NCBI RefSeq assembly: GCF_003063355.1
Contig: NZ_NESH01000003.1
Coordinates: 124,001-188,000, forward strand
Length of the DNA: 64,000 nucleotides
Origin: Limnohabitans sp. Bal53
GTDB taxonomy: Bacteria; Pseudomonadota; Gammaproteobacteria; Burkholderiales; Burkholderiaceae_C
Reading direction: 5' to 3'
Each line of letters starts with the position of its first letter. The stretch's first letter is position 1. Below are positions 40,547 to 50,297 of the stretch, piece after piece. A model generated the notes under the pieces. It was not told where the DNA came from. It made no database searches and saw only the letters and a list, made by a program, of their open reading frames with translations. The position numbers and the translations under genes are program-made.

Positions 40547-41311
40547 ATGAAAAACCTCAAGAAACTCGCATTGAGCTTTGTGATGGCGCTGGGCCTGGTG
40601 GCCGGTGCCCACGCTGCAGGCGGCGGTATTGCCTGGGACAAGGCGCCTCAAAAGACCAACGATTTGGCTGCCTTGCAAAATGGCGCCAAACTGTTTGTCA
40701 ATTACTGCCTCAACTGCCACTCGGCAGCCTTCATGCGCTACAACCGCCTGCGTGACATTGGCTTGACCGATCAGCAGATCAAGGACAACTTGATGTTCGC
40801 CACCGACCGTGTGGGCGACACCATGAAGGCCGCGATCGATCCCGTGCAGGCCAAAGAGTGGTTTGGTAAGAACCCACCCGATCTGACCTTGATGGCTCGT
40901 TCGCGTTCAGGCCCAGGCGGTACAGGTGCTGATTACCTCTACACCTACATGCGCACCTATTACCGAGACGACACCAAGCCCACGGGCTGGAACAACTTGG
41001 CCTACCCTAACGTGGGCATGCCGCATCCTCTGTGGGAACTGCAGGGTGAGCGTCAGCCGATCTTCGAAGAAAAAGAAGAGCACGGTCACAAGGTGCAGAT
41101 CTTCAAGGGTTGGAACCAAGTCAAGCCTGGCACGATGACACCCCTGCAATACGACCAAGCCATTGGTGACCTGGTGGGCTACATGCAGTGGATGGCAGAG
41201 CCCGCCCAAAACACCCGAGTGCGTATTGGTGTTTGGGTCCTGATTTTCTTGTCCTTCTTCACTTTCATTGCCTGGCGTCTGAATGCCGCGTATTGGAAAG
41301 ACGTCAAGTAA
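40547..41311 (+). CDS. petC: Ubiquinol-cytochrome c reductase, cytochrome c1 subunit
   Basis: Passes electrons from the Rieske cluster to soluble cytochrome c. The 254-residue protein has a signal peptide (LALSFVMALGLVAGAHAAGG), one heme site Cys54-Leu-Asn-Cys57-His58, and a C-terminal anchor helix (IGVWVLIFLSFFTFIAWRL). It begins 20 bp after petB with a GGAG-type site and ends the bc1 operon; sspA follows 92 bp later. Confidence 0.97.
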   Translation: MKNLKKLALSFVMALGLVAGAHAAGGGIAWDKAPQKTNDLAALQNGAKLFVNYCLNCHSAAFMRYNRLRDIGLTDQQIKDNLMFATDRVGDTMKAAIDPVQAKEWFGKNPPDLTLMARSRSGPGGTGADYLYTYMRTYYRDDTKPTGWNNLAYPNVGMPHPLWELQGERQPIFEEKEEHGHKVQIFKGWNQVKPGTMTPLQYDQAIGDLVGYMQWMAEPAQNTRVRIGVWVLIFLSFFTFIAWRLNAAYWKDVK

Positions 41312-41403
41312 TTGATCTTCCACCTGGCCGCATGGCCGGGTTCTTTGGAGTGGCAGGCCCTTGCGGCCTCCCACTCTTTTTGATTTTTTGAGGAGCCTCC
41401 GCC

Positions 41404-42015
41404 ATGATGGTGCTTTATTCCGGTACGACTTGCCCTTTTTCACACCGCTGCCGCTTTGTGCTGTTCGAAAAAGGCATGGACTTCGAGATTCGCGATGTGG
41501 ACTTGTACAACAAGCAAGAAGACATCAATGTGATGAACCCCTACGGTCAGGTGCCGATTCTGGTCGAGCGTGACTTGATCCTGTATGAGTCGAACATCAT
41601 CAACGAGTACATTGACGAGCGCTTTCCGCACCCTCAATTGATGCCCGGCGACCCGGTGGACCGTGCCCGCGTGCGCTTGTTCCTGCTCAACTTTGAAAAA
41701 GAGTTATTTGCTCACGTGCTGACGCTGGAAAACCGAGCCCTCAAGGGCAATGACAAGGCCTTGGAAAAAGCACGCGCGCACATCCGTGACCGCTTGACCC
41801 AATTGGCACCTGTTTTCCTGAAAAACAAGTTCATGCTGGGCGACAACTTCTCCATGCTGGATGTGGCCATTGCCCCATTGCTCTGGCGTTTGGACTATTA
41901 CGGTATCGAGTTGAGCAAAAATGCGGCCCCTCTGCTCAAGTACGCTGAGCGTATTTTTTCTCGCCCTGCCTACATTGAGGCGCTGACGCCCTCCGAAAAG
42001 GTCATGCGCAAATAA
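41404..42015 (+). CDS. sspA: Stringent starvation protein A
   Basis: RNA polymerase-associated glutathione S-transferase-fold protein. The 203-residue chain has a thioredoxin-like N-terminal domain (LYSGTTCPFSHRCRFVLFEKGM, cited as TTCPFSHRCRFVLFEKG) and an all-alpha C-terminal domain; NPYGQVPILVERDLILYES is characteristic. Linked to sspB 43 bp downstream, as in E. coli. The order petABC-sspA-sspB is conserved widely in beta- and gammaproteobacteria. Confidence 0.95.
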   Translation: MMVLYSGTTCPFSHRCRFVLFEKGMDFEIRDVDLYNKQEDINVMNPYGQVPILVERDLILYESNIINEYIDERFPHPQLMPGDPVDRARVRLFLLNFEKELFAHVLTLENRALKGNDKALEKARAHIRDRLTQLAPVFLKNKFMLGDNFSMLDVAIAPLLWRLDYYGIELSKNAAPLLKYAERIFSRPAYIEALTPSEKVMRK

Positions 42016-42058
42016 GGGCGGGTGTTTTCGGTAGAACAATGGCGATGGAGGACAAAGC

Positions 42059-42511
42059 ATGATCAGCAACACCGAACTGCCATCAACCAGGCCTTACCTG
42101 ATTCGCGCCCTGTACGATTGGTGCTCCGAAAACGGCTTCACACCCTATGTGGCTGTCAAGGTGGACAACACGGTGCAGGTGCCGCGTGAGTATGTGCAGG
42201 GTGGCGAGATTGTGCTGAACGTCAGCATGGACGCCACCAGTTCATTGAAGTTGGGCAACGACTTCATTGAGTTCAAGGCCCGCTTTGGCGGCAAGCCGCG
42301 TGAAATCATGGTGCCGATCCACCGGGTCATGGCCATTTATGCGCGAGAAAACGGACAAGGCATGGCTTTTCCAGTCAGCGATGAAGAAACGGCCCCTGCT
42401 GCTTTGTCATCGATCGAAGGCCAAGCTCTTGACAGTGCCGACAGCCATGAAAAGCCAATAACGCCCAGTCCGAGCAGCTCTGGCAGGCCCGCACTCAAGC
42501 GGATCAAATAA
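42059..42511 (+). CDS. sspB: ClpXP protease specificity-enhancing factor
   Basis: Adaptor that delivers ssrA-tagged proteins to ClpXP. The 150-residue protein has the folded substrate-binding domain (RPYLIRALYDWCSENGFTPY, then IPIHRVMAIYARENGQGM as VPIHRVMAIYARENGQGM), a flexible linker rich in Ser and Pro, and the C-terminal RPALKRIK, which matches the ClpX-binding tail. Full length. ATG 42059 follows a GGAGGA ribosome-binding site. Confidence 0.95.
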   Translation: MISNTELPSTRPYLIRALYDWCSENGFTPYVAVKVDNTVQVPREYVQGGEIVLNVSMDATSSLKLGNDFIEFKARFGGKPREIMVPIHRVMAIYARENGQGMAFPVSDEETAPAALSSIEGQALDSADSHEKPITPSPSSSGRPALKRIK

Positions 42512-42543
42512 AAAAAACGAGGTCCTGCGCAAAGTGGGCCTCG
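42511..42543 (-). terminator. Leftward terminator next to sspB
   Basis: Hairpin arms 42518-42525 and 42536-42543 pair over 8 bp with one G-U type wobble; on the minus strand the stem is followed by seven T residues (complement of 42511-42517). It would stop transcripts running left from the dciA direction through the tRNA, before they enter sspB antisense. Confidence 0.6.
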
Positions 42544-42566
42544 GAGCACGTTAGAATTCAGCCCGT

Positions 42567-42642
42567 GCCGCTTTAGCTCAGTTGGTAGAGCACCCGCCTT
42601 GTAAGCGGTAGGTCGTCAGTTCGAATCCGACAAGCGGCACCA
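42567..42642 (+). tRNA. tRNA-Thr (anticodon UGU)
   Basis: Folds as a standard 76-nt tRNA with encoded CCA. Acceptor GCCGCTT pairs with AAGCGGC, D arm TAGCTCAGTTGGTAGAGCA, anticodon loop CTTGTAA with anticodon TGT at 42600-42602, T arm GTTCGAATC, then ACCA at 42639-42642. One mismatch (C-T) closes the top of the anticodon stem. A -10-like TAGAAT lies at 42552-42557, but no good -35 box is seen. Confidence 0.97.
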
Positions 42643-42649
42643 AAATATC

Positions 42650-42680
42650 AGCCCTGACCGTCAAAAGTCAGGGCTTTTTT
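42650..42680 (+). terminator. Rho-independent terminator of tRNA-Thr
   Basis: AGCCCTGAC (42650-42658), 8-nt loop, GTCAGGGCT (42667-42675), then five T residues. It begins 8 bp after the CCA end of the tRNA. Confidence 0.93.
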
Positions 42681-42715
42681 GTGCCCAAAAATTGGTGGCT
42701 GAAAAGGGCGATGCC

Positions 42716-43018
42716 TTAACGGTTTTGTACCTTGATGCGGATCGAGGTCACACCCATACTTTTGCTGTTGAGGTGGGCTTGGAGTGCTGGCAGCAACTGC
42801 CGCAGTTTGGCGGCCACGGCATTGGAGCTCACCAACAAGCACCATGTACCGTCTTCAATAGGGCCCGCCTGGATACCCGCTCGCAAAGGCGCAGGCAGCA
42901 AGCTGCGAATGGCTAGCAGTCGCTCGGAAGACTCTTTCACCCGACCCATGAGCAGGGCAAAGGTGGGTGATTCTTGAGCGGCTTGTTGCAGTGGGATTGC
43001 TTGGTGGCGTCTTTGCAT
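42716..43018 (-). CDS. DUF721/DciA-like protein
   Basis: A 100-residue protein whose sequence (LLPAPLRAGIQAGPIEDGTWCLLVSSNAVAAKLRQ, quoted in parts as LLPAPLRAGIQAG and TWCLLVSSNAVAAKLRQLLP) fits the DUF721 domain of DciA, the ancestral bacterial helicase loader replaced by DnaC in E. coli. dciA next to secA is a common arrangement in proteobacteria. It reads away from secA. ATG 43018 chosen; a TTG ten codons earlier is possible. The N-terminal part is Gln-rich. Confidence 0.72.
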   Translation of the reverse strand: MQRRHQAIPLQQAAQESPTFALLMGRVKESSERLLAIRSLLPAPLRAGIQAGPIEDGTWCLLVSSNAVAAKLRQLLPALQAHLNSKSMGVTSIRIKVQNR

Positions 43019-43122
43019 GGCGTGTCTTTGGCGTTGATTATCTGGCAAGGCCTAAGGCTTGGGCTCTGCGCCTTGAAAAGGCCATCGAGGAGGGTTAGTC
43101 AAGCGGCTAAAATGGTCCGGTT

Positions 43123-43254
43123 ATGCAGATCGCCCTGAGGCGGACTGCCGAGTTGCTGGGGCCATGGCTCCGCCAACCTGGAATTCATGAAACTTTTAAA
43201 GACAGGATAGACGGTCTGTTTTTCAGTCCTTGTGCTGAAAGTGGATCTAATTGA
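43123..43254 (+). CDS. Possible 43-residue upstream ORF of secA
   Basis: ATG 43123 opens a 43-codon frame (beginning [13 protein letters not shown]) whose TGA ends at 43254, one base before the secA ATG at 43256. No Shine-Dalgarno precedes it; a TAAAAT at 43108-43113 could be a -10 box giving a very short leader. It has no signal peptide and no obvious arrest motif like SecM. It may be chance, or a coupling ORF. Confidence 0.22.
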   Translation: MQIALRRTAELLGPWLRQPGIHETFKDRIDGLFFSPCAESGSN

Positions 43255-43255
43255 C

Positions 43256-46003
43256 ATGGCCATCCCATTCCTCACCAAAATTTTCGGCAGTCGCAACGAT
43301 CGCCTGCTCAAAACTTACCGCAAAACCGTCGAACGCATCAATGCCTTGGAAGCAGGACTCGAAAGCTTGAGTGACGACGAGCTGAGAGTCAAAACCCAGA
43401 CATTCCGGGACCGTGCTGCCGCAGGTGAGAGCCTGGACGCCTTGCTGCCCGAAGCATTTGCCGTGGTGCGCGAGGGCTCCAAGCGCGTCATGAAGATGCG
43501 TCACTTTGATGTGCAGCTCGCCGGTGGCATTGCGCTGCACAACGGCAAGATCGCCGAGATGCGCACGGGTGAGGGCAAAACCCTGACGTCCACGCTGCCC
43601 GCCTACCTCAATGCCATCGCAGGCAAGGGCGTGCATGTGGTCACGGTGAACGACTACTTGGCCAGCCGGGACGCCACATGGATGGGCAAGCTCTTTAACT
43701 TCCTGGGTCTGACGGTCGGCATCAACTTGCCGCAACTGCCGCGCGAAGAAAAGCAGGCCGCCTACAACGCCGACATCACCTACGGCACGAACAACGAATA
43801 CGGTTTTGACTACCTGCGCGACAACATGGTCTACGAAGCCCATGACCGTGTGCAGCGCCCCCTGAACTATGCCATCGTGGACGAGGTGGACTCGATCCTG
43901 ATCGACGAGGCCCGCACACCGCTGATCATCAGCGGTCAGGCCGAAGACCACACTGCCACATACCTGGCGATGAATCAGGTGGTGCCTTTGCTGACCCGAC
44001 AGGAAGGTGAGGCCGATCCGCGAACTGGCGAGGGCATCATCACCCCCGGTGACTTCACGGTGGATGAAAAATCGCACCAGGTCTTCTTGACCGAAGACGG
44101 CCATGAAAAGGCCGAAGCAGTGCTCTCGCAAATGGGCCTGATCCCTGAGGGCGCAAGCCTTTACGACCCGGCCAACATCACGCTGATGCACCACCTTAAT
44201 GCCGCTTTGCGTGCGCAGCACCTGTACCACCGCGACCAGCACTATGTGGTTCAGGACGGTGAGATCGTCATCGTGGACGAATTCACCGGCCGCCTGATGA
44301 CCGGTCGCCGCTGGAGCGATGGTTTGCACCAAGCTGTGGAAGCCAAAGAAGGCGTTCAGATCCAAGCTGAAAACCAGACGCTGGCCTCGATCACCTTCCA
44401 AAACTATTTCCGCCTGTACAACAAGATCGGCGGCATGACGGGCACGGCCGACACCGAGGCTTATGAGTTCCAGGAGATCTACGGTCTGGAGACCGTGGTG
44501 ATTCCTCCGCACCGCAAAAGCCAACGCGACGACCAGCTCGACCGCGTGTACAAGACCTCACAGGAGCGCTACAACGCAGCCATCGCTGACATCCGCGAAT
44601 GCCATGAGCGTGGCCAGCCGGTGTTGGTGGGGACCACCTCGATTGAAAACTCGGAGCTCATTGCCCAGCTGCTGACCCAGCAAAAGCTGCCCCATCAGGT
44701 GCTCAATGCCAAGCAGCACGCCCGTGAGGCGGACATCGTGGCCCAGGCCGGTCGCCCCGGCATGATCACCATCGCGACCAACATGGCCGGTCGTGGCACC
44801 GACATCGTGCTGGGCGGCAACATCGAAAAAGATGTGCAGGCCATCGAAGCCGATGAGAGCCTGTCTGAAGCAGCCCGCCAGGACAAAGTGGTCCAGTTGC
44901 GCGAGCAATGGAAAGTGGTGCACGAGCAAGTCAAGGCCTTGGGTGGCTTGCGCATCATCGCCACAGAGCGCCACGAGTCGCGCCGCATTGACAACCAGCT
45001 GCGCGGCCGTTCGGGCCGCCAGGGTGACCCCGGATCTTCACGGTTTTATCTGAGCCTGGACGACCCGTTGATGCGCATTTTTGCGGGCGATCGCGTGCGC
45101 TCCATCATGGACCGCTTGAAGATGCCCGAGGGCGAGGCCATTGAGGCGGGCATCGTCACACGCAGCATCGAGAGCGCTCAGCGCAAAGTTGAGGCCCGCA
45201 ACTTTGACATCCGCAAGCAGCTGCTGGAATACGACGATGTGTCCAATGACCAGCGCAAGGTGATTTACCAGCAGCGCAACGACATTCTGGATGCGCAGGA
45301 CATGCACGCCCAGATCACGGCGCTGCGCGAAGGCTGCTTCACTGATTTGGTGCGTCAGTTTGTGCCGGTCGAATCGGTGGAAGAGCAGTGGGACTTGCCC
45401 GGCTTGGAAAAAGTTTTGGCCGAAGAGTGGGGCATGACACTGGACTTGCAAGGCAAGGTACAGGCCTCGAGCGCCATTGCAGACGAAGACCTGCTGGAAA
45501 TGGTAGTCACAGCAGCCCATGCGCAATTCCAAACCAAGCTCGACCAAGTGGGAGCCGAGAATTTTGTGTCCTTTGAGCGCATGATTTTGTTGCAAAGCAT
45601 CGACACCCACTGGCGTGAACACCTGAGCGCTTTGGATTACTTGCGGCAGGGGATTCACCTGCGCGGCTATGCCCAAAAGCAGCCCAAGCAAGAATACAAG
45701 CGCGAAGCTTTCGAATTGTTTGGCCAGTTGCTCGATGCCGTTAAAAACGAAGTGACCAAAACCTTGATGCTGGTGCGCATCGATTCGGGTGACCAGATGC
45801 AGCAAGCTGCCCAAGCCATTGAAGAGCGGGCCGAGCAAATCAGCAACGTGACCTACAGCGCCCCGGATGAGACCGGGCAGCCGCAAACCGTGGCGGCCGA
45901 CCTGGCAGGCTTGCAGCAAGCCTTTGGACCTGTGGGCCGCAATGAGCCTTGCCCCTGCGGCAGTGGCAAGAAGTTCAAGCAATGCCACGGCAAGCTCGCC
46001 TGA
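43256..46003 (+). CDS. secA: Preprotein translocase ATPase SecA
   Basis: Motor that drives preproteins through SecYEG. The 915-residue protein has Walker A MRTGEGKT with Lys108, Walker B in [17 protein letters not shown], the preprotein cross-linking domain, helicase motif [10 protein letters not shown] and [19 protein letters not shown], and the C-terminal zinc tail with Cys899, Cys901, Cys910 and His911 ([13 protein letters not shown]). Start set at ATG 43256 ([16 protein letters not shown]); eight extra in-frame codons upstream have no similarity. Confidence 0.98.
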   Translation: MAIPFLTKIFGSRNDRLLKTYRKTVERINALEAGLESLSDDELRVKTQTFRDRAAAGESLDALLPEAFAVVREGSKRVMKMRHFDVQLAGGIALHNGKIAEMRTGEGKTLTSTLPAYLNAIAGKGVHVVTVNDYLASRDATWMGKLFNFLGLTVGINLPQLPREEKQAAYNADITYGTNNEYGFDYLRDNMVYEAHDRVQRPLNYAIVDEVDSILIDEARTPLIISGQAEDHTATYLAMNQVVPLLTRQEGEADPRTGEGIITPGDFTVDEKSHQVFLTEDGHEKAEAVLSQMGLIPEGASLYDPANITLMHHLNAALRAQHLYHRDQHYVVQDGEIVIVDEFTGRLMTGRRWSDGLHQAVEAKEGVQIQAENQTLASITFQNYFRLYNKIGGMTGTADTEAYEFQEIYGLETVVIPPHRKSQRDDQLDRVYKTSQERYNAAIADIRECHERGQPVLVGTTSIENSELIAQLLTQQKLPHQVLNAKQHAREADIVAQAGRPGMITIATNMAGRGTDIVLGGNIEKDVQAIEADESLSEAARQDKVVQLREQWKVVHEQVKALGGLRIIATERHESRRIDNQLRGRSGRQGDPGSSRFYLSLDDPLMRIFAGDRVRSIMDRLKMPEGEAIEAGIVTRSIESAQRKVEARNFDIRKQLLEYDDVSNDQRKVIYQQRNDILDAQDMHAQITALREGCFTDLVRQFVPVESVEEQWDLPGLEKVLAEEWGMTLDLQGKVQASSAIADEDLLEMVVTAAHAQFQTKLDQVGAENFVSFERMILLQSIDTHWREHLSALDYLRQGIHLRGYAQKQPKQEYKREAFELFGQLLDAVKNEVTKTLMLVRIDSGDQMQQAAQAIEERAEQISNVTYSAPDETGQPQTVAADLAGLQQAFGPVGRNEPCPCGSGKKFKQCHGKLA

Positions 46004-46016
46004 GTGCGACGAACGA

Positions 46017-46042
46017 ACAAAGCGGGCTTCGGCCCGTTTTGT
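46017..46042 (+). terminator. Rho-independent terminator of secA
   Basis: An 11-bp stem at 46017-46027 and 46032-46042 (core CGGGC, loop TTCG, core GCCCG) flanked by an A-rich left and T-rich right side. argJ starts 44 bp later. Confidence 0.82.
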
Positions 46043-46074
46043 CCTTGTGCCGTCTGAATACCGTTTGTTTTCCT

Positions 46075-46080
46075 GAAGGA
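46075..46080 (+). promoter_or_regulatory. Ribosome-binding site deciding the argJ start
   Basis: GAAGGA at 46075-46080 is 5 bp before ATG 46086 but overlaps the earlier ATG at 46080, so 46086 is the likely start. Confidence 0.65.
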
Positions 46081-46085
46081 TGTTT

Positions 46086-47315
46086 ATGCCCGTGAATTTG
46101 CCCCCACTGGACCCCGCACAACTTCAGCCCATCGCGGGCGTGCGCATCGGCATCGCCCAAGCGGGTGTGCGCAAAGCTAACCGCAAGGACCTCACGGTGT
46201 TCTTGTTGGATGAAGGCGCCAGCGTGGCAGGTGTGTTCACCCGCAACCGCTTTTGCGCCGCACCTGTTCAGGTCTGCCGTGAGCACCTGGCTGCAGGTCC
46301 TGCCATACGGGCTTTGGTCATCAATACCGGCAACGCCAACGCGGGCACGGGTGTACCGGGACTGGCCCATGCGCGCCAAACCTGTGAGGCTTTGGCCAGC
46401 TTGCTGCAGTGCATGCCCGCGCAAGTACTGCCTTTTTCGACCGGCGTGATCATGGAGCCGCTGCCTGTGGACCGCATCGTGGCGGGTTTGCCTGCCGCCT
46501 TGGCCGACGCACAAGCTGCCCACTGGGCCACGGCGGCCGAAGGCATCATGACCACTGACACCGTGCCCAAAGCGGCCAGCGTACAGGTGCAAGTGGGTGG
46601 CAAGACCGTGAGCATCACTGGCATCAGCAAGGGCGCGGGCATGATCCGCCCCAACATGGCCACCATGCTTGGCTTTGTGGCCACCGATGCATGTATTGCC
46701 CCATCTCTGCTGCCAGAACTGGCCAAGCGCCTGGCCGATGGTTCGTTCAACCGCATCACCATCGACGGCGACACATCGACCAACGACTCCTTCATGCTGA
46801 TCGCCACCCACAAGGCAGGCAACACACCCATTACCTCACTGGACAGCGCCGACGGCCAGTCCTTGGTGCAGGGCTTGATGCAAGTGGCCCGCCAACTGGC
46901 GCATGCCATCGTGCGCGATGGCGAGGGCGCGACCAAGTTCATCACGGTGCAGGTCGAAGGCGGCCGCACGGGCGAAGAGTGCCGCCTGGTGGCTTATGCC
47001 ATCGCGCACTCGCCCTTGGTCAAAACCGCTTTCTTTGCCAGCGACCCGAACTTGGGTCGCATCTTGGCCGCTGTGGGATACGCCGGTATTGAAGACCTGG
47101 ACCAGGGCCTGATCGAGTTGCACCTGGACGATGTGCATGTGGTTTCGCAAGGCGGCCGCCGCGCCGAGTACCGCGAAGAAGACGGTCAGCGCGTCATGAA
47201 GGGCAGCGAGATCACCGTGCGTGTGGGCCTGGGCCGTGGTACCGCCAGCGACACCGTGTGGACCTGCGATCTGAGCCACGATTACGTCACCATCAATGCG
47301 GACTACCGTTCATGA
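46086..47315 (+). CDS. argJ: Bifunctional glutamate N-acetyltransferase / N-acetylglutamate synthase-type ornithine acetyltransferase
   Basis: Transfers the acetyl group from N-acetylornithine to glutamate in the cyclic arginine pathway. The 409-residue proenzyme cleaves itself before Thr193 in [10 protein letters not shown] to give alpha and beta chains. Other family parts are [18 protein letters not shown] and [10 protein letters not shown]. Whether it also uses acetyl-CoA (bifunctional) cannot be read with certainty. The stop overlaps the next gene by ATGA. Confidence 0.96.
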   Translation: MPVNLPPLDPAQLQPIAGVRIGIAQAGVRKANRKDLTVFLLDEGASVAGVFTRNRFCAAPVQVCREHLAAGPAIRALVINTGNANAGTGVPGLAHARQTCEALASLLQCMPAQVLPFSTGVIMEPLPVDRIVAGLPAALADAQAAHWATAAEGIMTTDTVPKAASVQVQVGGKTVSITGISKGAGMIRPNMATMLGFVATDACIAPSLLPELAKRLADGSFNRITIDGDTSTNDSFMLIATHKAGNTPITSLDSADGQSLVQGLMQVARQLAHAIVRDGEGATKFITVQVEGGRTGEECRLVAYAIAHSPLVKTAFFASDPNLGRILAAVGYAGIEDLDQGLIELHLDDVHVVSQGGRRAEYREEDGQRVMKGSEITVRVGLGRGTASDTVWTCDLSHDYVTINADYRS

Positions 47316-48202
47316 ACACGCCTGCAAGCTCAGCCTTGGACCAACTGCTGGCCAAAGTCAGTCAGTTGGTGGACCGCATCGAATCGGTCTTGCCCCAGCC
47401 CCTGTCGGCCCCCGATTGGACCCAGGCCATTGCTTGGCGCTACCGCAAGCGTTCGTCTGGCCACGGCGTGCTCGAACCTGTGCGCCATGTGGCGGCCATG
47501 ACGCTGGATGACCTCAAGGAAATCGACGACCAAAAAGAAAAGCTGCAACGCAACACCGAGCAGTTTGTGCACGGCCGCCCGGCCAACAATGTGCTGCTGA
47601 CTGGCGCACGCGGCACCGGCAAGTCCTCGCTCATCAAGGCGTGCCTGAACACCTACGCGCCGCAAGGTTTGCGATTGATTGAAGTGGACAAGGAAGATCT
47701 GACCGATTTGCCCGACATCATCGAAGTGGTGGCGGGCCGCCCCGAAAAGTTTGTGGTTTATTGCGATGATTTGAGCTTTGAAGACGGCGAGCCGGGCTAC
47801 AAGGCGCTCAAGTCCATTTTGGATGGCACCGTGGCGGCCTCGACTCCCAATGTGCTGGTGTACGCCACCAGCAACCGCCGCCATCTGCTGCCCGAGTACA
47901 TGAGCGAGAACCTCACCTACAAACACACCGAGGATGGCGAAGTCCATCCGGGTGAGGGCGTTGAAGAGAAGATTTCCTTGTCGGAGCGCTTTGGCTTGTG
48001 GATCAGTTTCTACCCCTTCTCACAAGACGAGTACTTGACCATTGCCGGCCAGTGGCTCAACGCTTTGGGTGCCACGCCCGCGCAGATCGAGGCTGCTCGC
48101 CCCGATGCATTGCTCTGGGCTTTGGAGCGCGGCTCGCGCAGTGGCCGCGTGGCCTACCAGTTTGCGCGGGACATGATGGGCCGCCAAGCCGACCTCGCAT
48201 GA
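47312..48202 (+). CDS. DUF815-family AAA+ ATPase
   Basis: A 296-residue P-loop ATPase of the DUF815 family. Walker A is GARGTGKSS (98-106), Walker B-like [10 protein letters not shown], then sensor-like [15 protein letters not shown]. The N-terminal 90 residues are helical and charged. Function is not established; homologues sit between argJ and mutT in many Burkholderiales. It overlaps argJ and mutT by 4 bp each. Confidence 0.9.
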   Translation: MNTPASSALDQLLAKVSQLVDRIESVLPQPLSAPDWTQAIAWRYRKRSSGHGVLEPVRHVAAMTLDDLKEIDDQKEKLQRNTEQFVHGRPANNVLLTGARGTGKSSLIKACLNTYAPQGLRLIEVDKEDLTDLPDIIEVVAGRPEKFVVYCDDLSFEDGEPGYKALKSILDGTVAASTPNVLVYATSNRRHLLPEYMSENLTYKHTEDGEVHPGEGVEEKISLSERFGLWISFYPFSQDEYLTIAGQWLNALGATPAQIEAARPDALLWALERGSRSGRVAYQFARDMMGRQADLA

Positions 48203-48678
48203 GCACAGGCCTGCTGGTCGCCGATGGTGAACGCGAGCGGGAAGACCTGAACGCAGGCCAGGCCGAGCGTGCCGTGGTCGATGTGGCGGTGGGTGTGCTG
48301 ATGCAAGGCGAAGCGTTCTTGCTGACCTCGCGCCCCGAAGGCAAGGTCTATGCGGGCTACTGGGAGTTTCCGGGTGGCAAGCTGGAGGCTGGCGAATCGG
48401 TCGAGCAAGCGCTGCGCCGTGAGTTGCAGGAAGAACTCGGCATCACCATCGGTGCAGCCCAAGTCTGGAAAACCCAGATGGTCGATTACCCGCACGCGCT
48501 GGTGCGTCTGCACTTTTGCAAGGTGTGGGACTGGCAGGGTGAGTTGCAGATGCGCGAAGCGCAATCACACGCTTGGCAGTCTCTGCCTGTGGCCGTGGTG
48601 CCTGTGTTGCCGGGCACTGTGCCCGTGTTGGCTTGGTTGGCGCAAGAGCGCGGCTTCAGCGGCCCGACGCACGCCTGA
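48199..48678 (+). CDS. mutT: NUDIX hydrolase, MutT-type (8-oxo-dGTP diphosphatase)
   Basis: A 159-residue NUDIX protein; the box runs from Gly60 to Ile82 (G-x5-E66-x7-R74-E75-L-x-E78-E79-x-G81-I82). The segment GYWEFPGGKLEAGE and the following DYPHALVRLHFC match MutT, which removes oxidised dGTP from the pool. It has about 20 extra N-terminal residues compared with E. coli MutT. Linked to zapD, yacG and coaE nearby, but on the opposite strand and convergent with yacG. Confidence 0.92.
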   Translation: MSTGLLVADGEREREDLNAGQAERAVVDVAVGVLMQGEAFLLTSRPEGKVYAGYWEFPGGKLEAGESVEQALRRELQEELGITIGAAQVWKTQMVDYPHALVRLHFCKVWDWQGELQMREAQSHAWQSLPVAVVPVLPGTVPVLAWLAQERGFSGPTHA

Positions 48679-48686
48679 GCACCACC

Positions 48687-48902
48687 TCACTGCAAACGCG
48701 GATCGCCAAAGGTCTCGTCGGGTGGGGTGTCGTCAGGCAGTTTGAATTCTTCGCTCGCCCAGGCGCCCAAATCCACACCTTTGCAGCGTGCGCTGCAAAA
48801 CGGGCGGTAAGGGTTGGCGGGGCTGTAAAAGCTGTTGCCTGCGCAGGCCGGGCAGCGCACTTGGCGGGGCGCGAAGTCTTGGGACTGGTTCGAGTTGCTC
48901 AT
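48687..48902 (-). CDS. yacG: DNA gyrase inhibitor YacG
   Basis: A 71-residue zinc-binding protein with Cys17, Cys20, Cys36 and Cys40 (CPAC, then FCSARC) followed by VDLGAWASEEF, the family signature. E. coli YacG binds GyrB and blocks DNA binding. ATG 48902 gives an ATGA overlap with the zapD stop; a GTG two codons earlier is less likely. The acidic C-terminal tail is typical. Confidence 0.93.
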   Translation of the reverse strand: MSNSNQSQDFAPRQVRCPACAGNSFYSPANPYRPFCSARCKGVDLGAWASEEFKLPDDTPPDETFGDPRLQ

Positions 48903-49654
48903 GCGCACAAAGTCATCTCAAAGGGCACGTCGTCGGTGGTGGCCACCAATTTGCCATCGCTTTGCTGACGCATCATTCGGATCACCACCAACAAACGGTT
49001 GCAGCTGATCTCGGGCGTGATGCCCAAAGAGGGGTCGATTTTCAGGCGAAGCAACTGAAAGGTGCGCCCTTGGGGCAGGTTCTGTTGCAGCTGTCCGCCT
49101 GTGGCCATGACTTTCTGGCTTGCACCGGATTCACGCAGCATTTGCAGCAATTGCTGAATGGCTTGAGCCCAGGGTGCCAATGGCAGAGTCCATTGGGCCA
49201 AATCCTGGGTGCGGCTGGCTGCATCGTGGTGCCGCCATGCATGGTAGGCAGGGAGGTCAAACTCGCAAGTGCCACCGGGGATGGCCACCCGGCTTCTGAG
49301 GGCCATCAGGAAATCGTGTTCCGTCAGGCTTTGGCCCATTTTCCCGACCACTTCATTGAGGGCTTCAAAGTGGTGGTCAAGTTGAGCGATCAGTCCGTCT
49401 AACGCTTTTTCAGAAATCGCAGGATTGCCCCGGTAAGCACTGAAGACTTGCTTTTGCCGCTCCAGGTCCTTGAGTACTTCGGACTTGAGTTCCGAGCGCG
49501 CACCCACCTCCATGATTTCAAACAGGGTGGTGAGGGCGAAATGGTGGTCCAGCGCCTGATCTCGTCCGATCAGTTGACCCAGACGAGAAAACAGCTGTTG
49601 CAGACGCAAATAGGTGCGAATGCGTTCATTTAGTGGGTATTCGTACAGGATCAC
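48899..49654 (-). CDS. zapD: Cell division protein ZapD
   Basis: A 251-residue FtsZ-associated protein that promotes Z-ring bundling. The N-terminus VILYEYPLNERIRTYLRLQQLF is diagnostic (cited as LYEYPLNERIRTYLRL), with PAYHAWRHHDAASR and SVL-type C-terminal half. The start is a GTG at 49654; the long upstream open frame has no similarity. It lies between coaE and yacG, the same order as in E. coli. Confidence 0.94.
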   Translation of the reverse strand: MILYEYPLNERIRTYLRLQQLFSRLGQLIGRDQALDHHFALTTLFEIMEVGARSELKSEVLKDLERQKQVFSAYRGNPAISEKALDGLIAQLDHHFEALNEVVGKMGQSLTEHDFLMALRSRVAIPGGTCEFDLPAYHAWRHHDAASRTQDLAQWTLPLAPWAQAIQQLLQMLRESGASQKVMATGGQLQQNLPQGRTFQLLRLKIDPSLGITPEISCNRLLVVIRMMRQQSDGKLVATTDDVPFEMTLCA

Positions 49655-49676
49655 GCGGCATTTTCCAATGCCCCGA

Positions 49677-50291
49677 TCATAGCCCGAAGTCAGCGGCCAC
49701 TTGGCCAATGAGCGAATCCAAACCATCAAAACTGAGGTCTTGATTGAACACCACCAGGTCGGCACAGGCCAGGCGTTGGGCGCGTGAGGCCTGTTGTGCC
49801 ACGATGCGTTCGACCTCTTCGGCATTCAGACCGCTGCGGGCCATGACCCTTTGCTTTTGGGTTGACACGTCGCAGTCCACCACGATCACCCGGTCTACCT
49901 GTTTGCGCCAACGCTCACCTGACTCCACCAGCAAGGGCACATCAAAAACCAGCACACGATGACCCGTTTTCAGGGCTGCTTGCGCCTGTTCGGCCGTGAC
50001 CTGACTGACCAAGGGGTGGATGATGTGTTCGAGTTGGCGCTTGGCTTGCGGGTCTTGGAAGATGCGCTCGCGCATGGCCTGGCGGTTCATGGCGCCGTCT
50101 GGGCTGATCATGGACTCACCGAAGGTGCTGGCAATGGCCGCCATAGCCCGCCCGCCCGGGGTTGTGAGGCTGCGAGAGATCGCATCGGCATCGATGATGG
50201 CGGCACCGCGTCGGGCCAAAAAGCCCGCCACTGTGCTTTTGCCGCTGCCAATGCCGCCGGTCAGGCCAATGCGCCAAGTGCGTTGTGTCAT
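49677..50291 (-). CDS. coaE: Dephospho-CoA kinase
   Basis: Last step of coenzyme A synthesis: phosphorylates dephospho-CoA at the 3' position. The 204-residue P-loop kinase has GGIGSGKST at 12-20, the substrate segment IIDADAISRSLTTPGG, and HPLVSQVTAEQ with VLVFDVPLLVESG. The gene lies 6 bp after pilD and 22 bp before zapD in one leftward run. Confidence 0.97.
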   Translation of the reverse strand: MTQRTWRIGLTGGIGSGKSTVAGFLARRGAAIIDADAISRSLTTPGGRAMAAIASTFGESMISPDGAMNRQAMRERIFQDPQAKRQLEHIIHPLVSQVTAEQAQAALKTGHRVLVFDVPLLVESGERWRKQVDRVIVVDCDVSTQKQRVMARSGLNAEEVERIVAQQASRAQRLACADLVVFNQDLSFDGLDSLIGQVAADFGL

Positions 50292-50297
50292 GGACGA

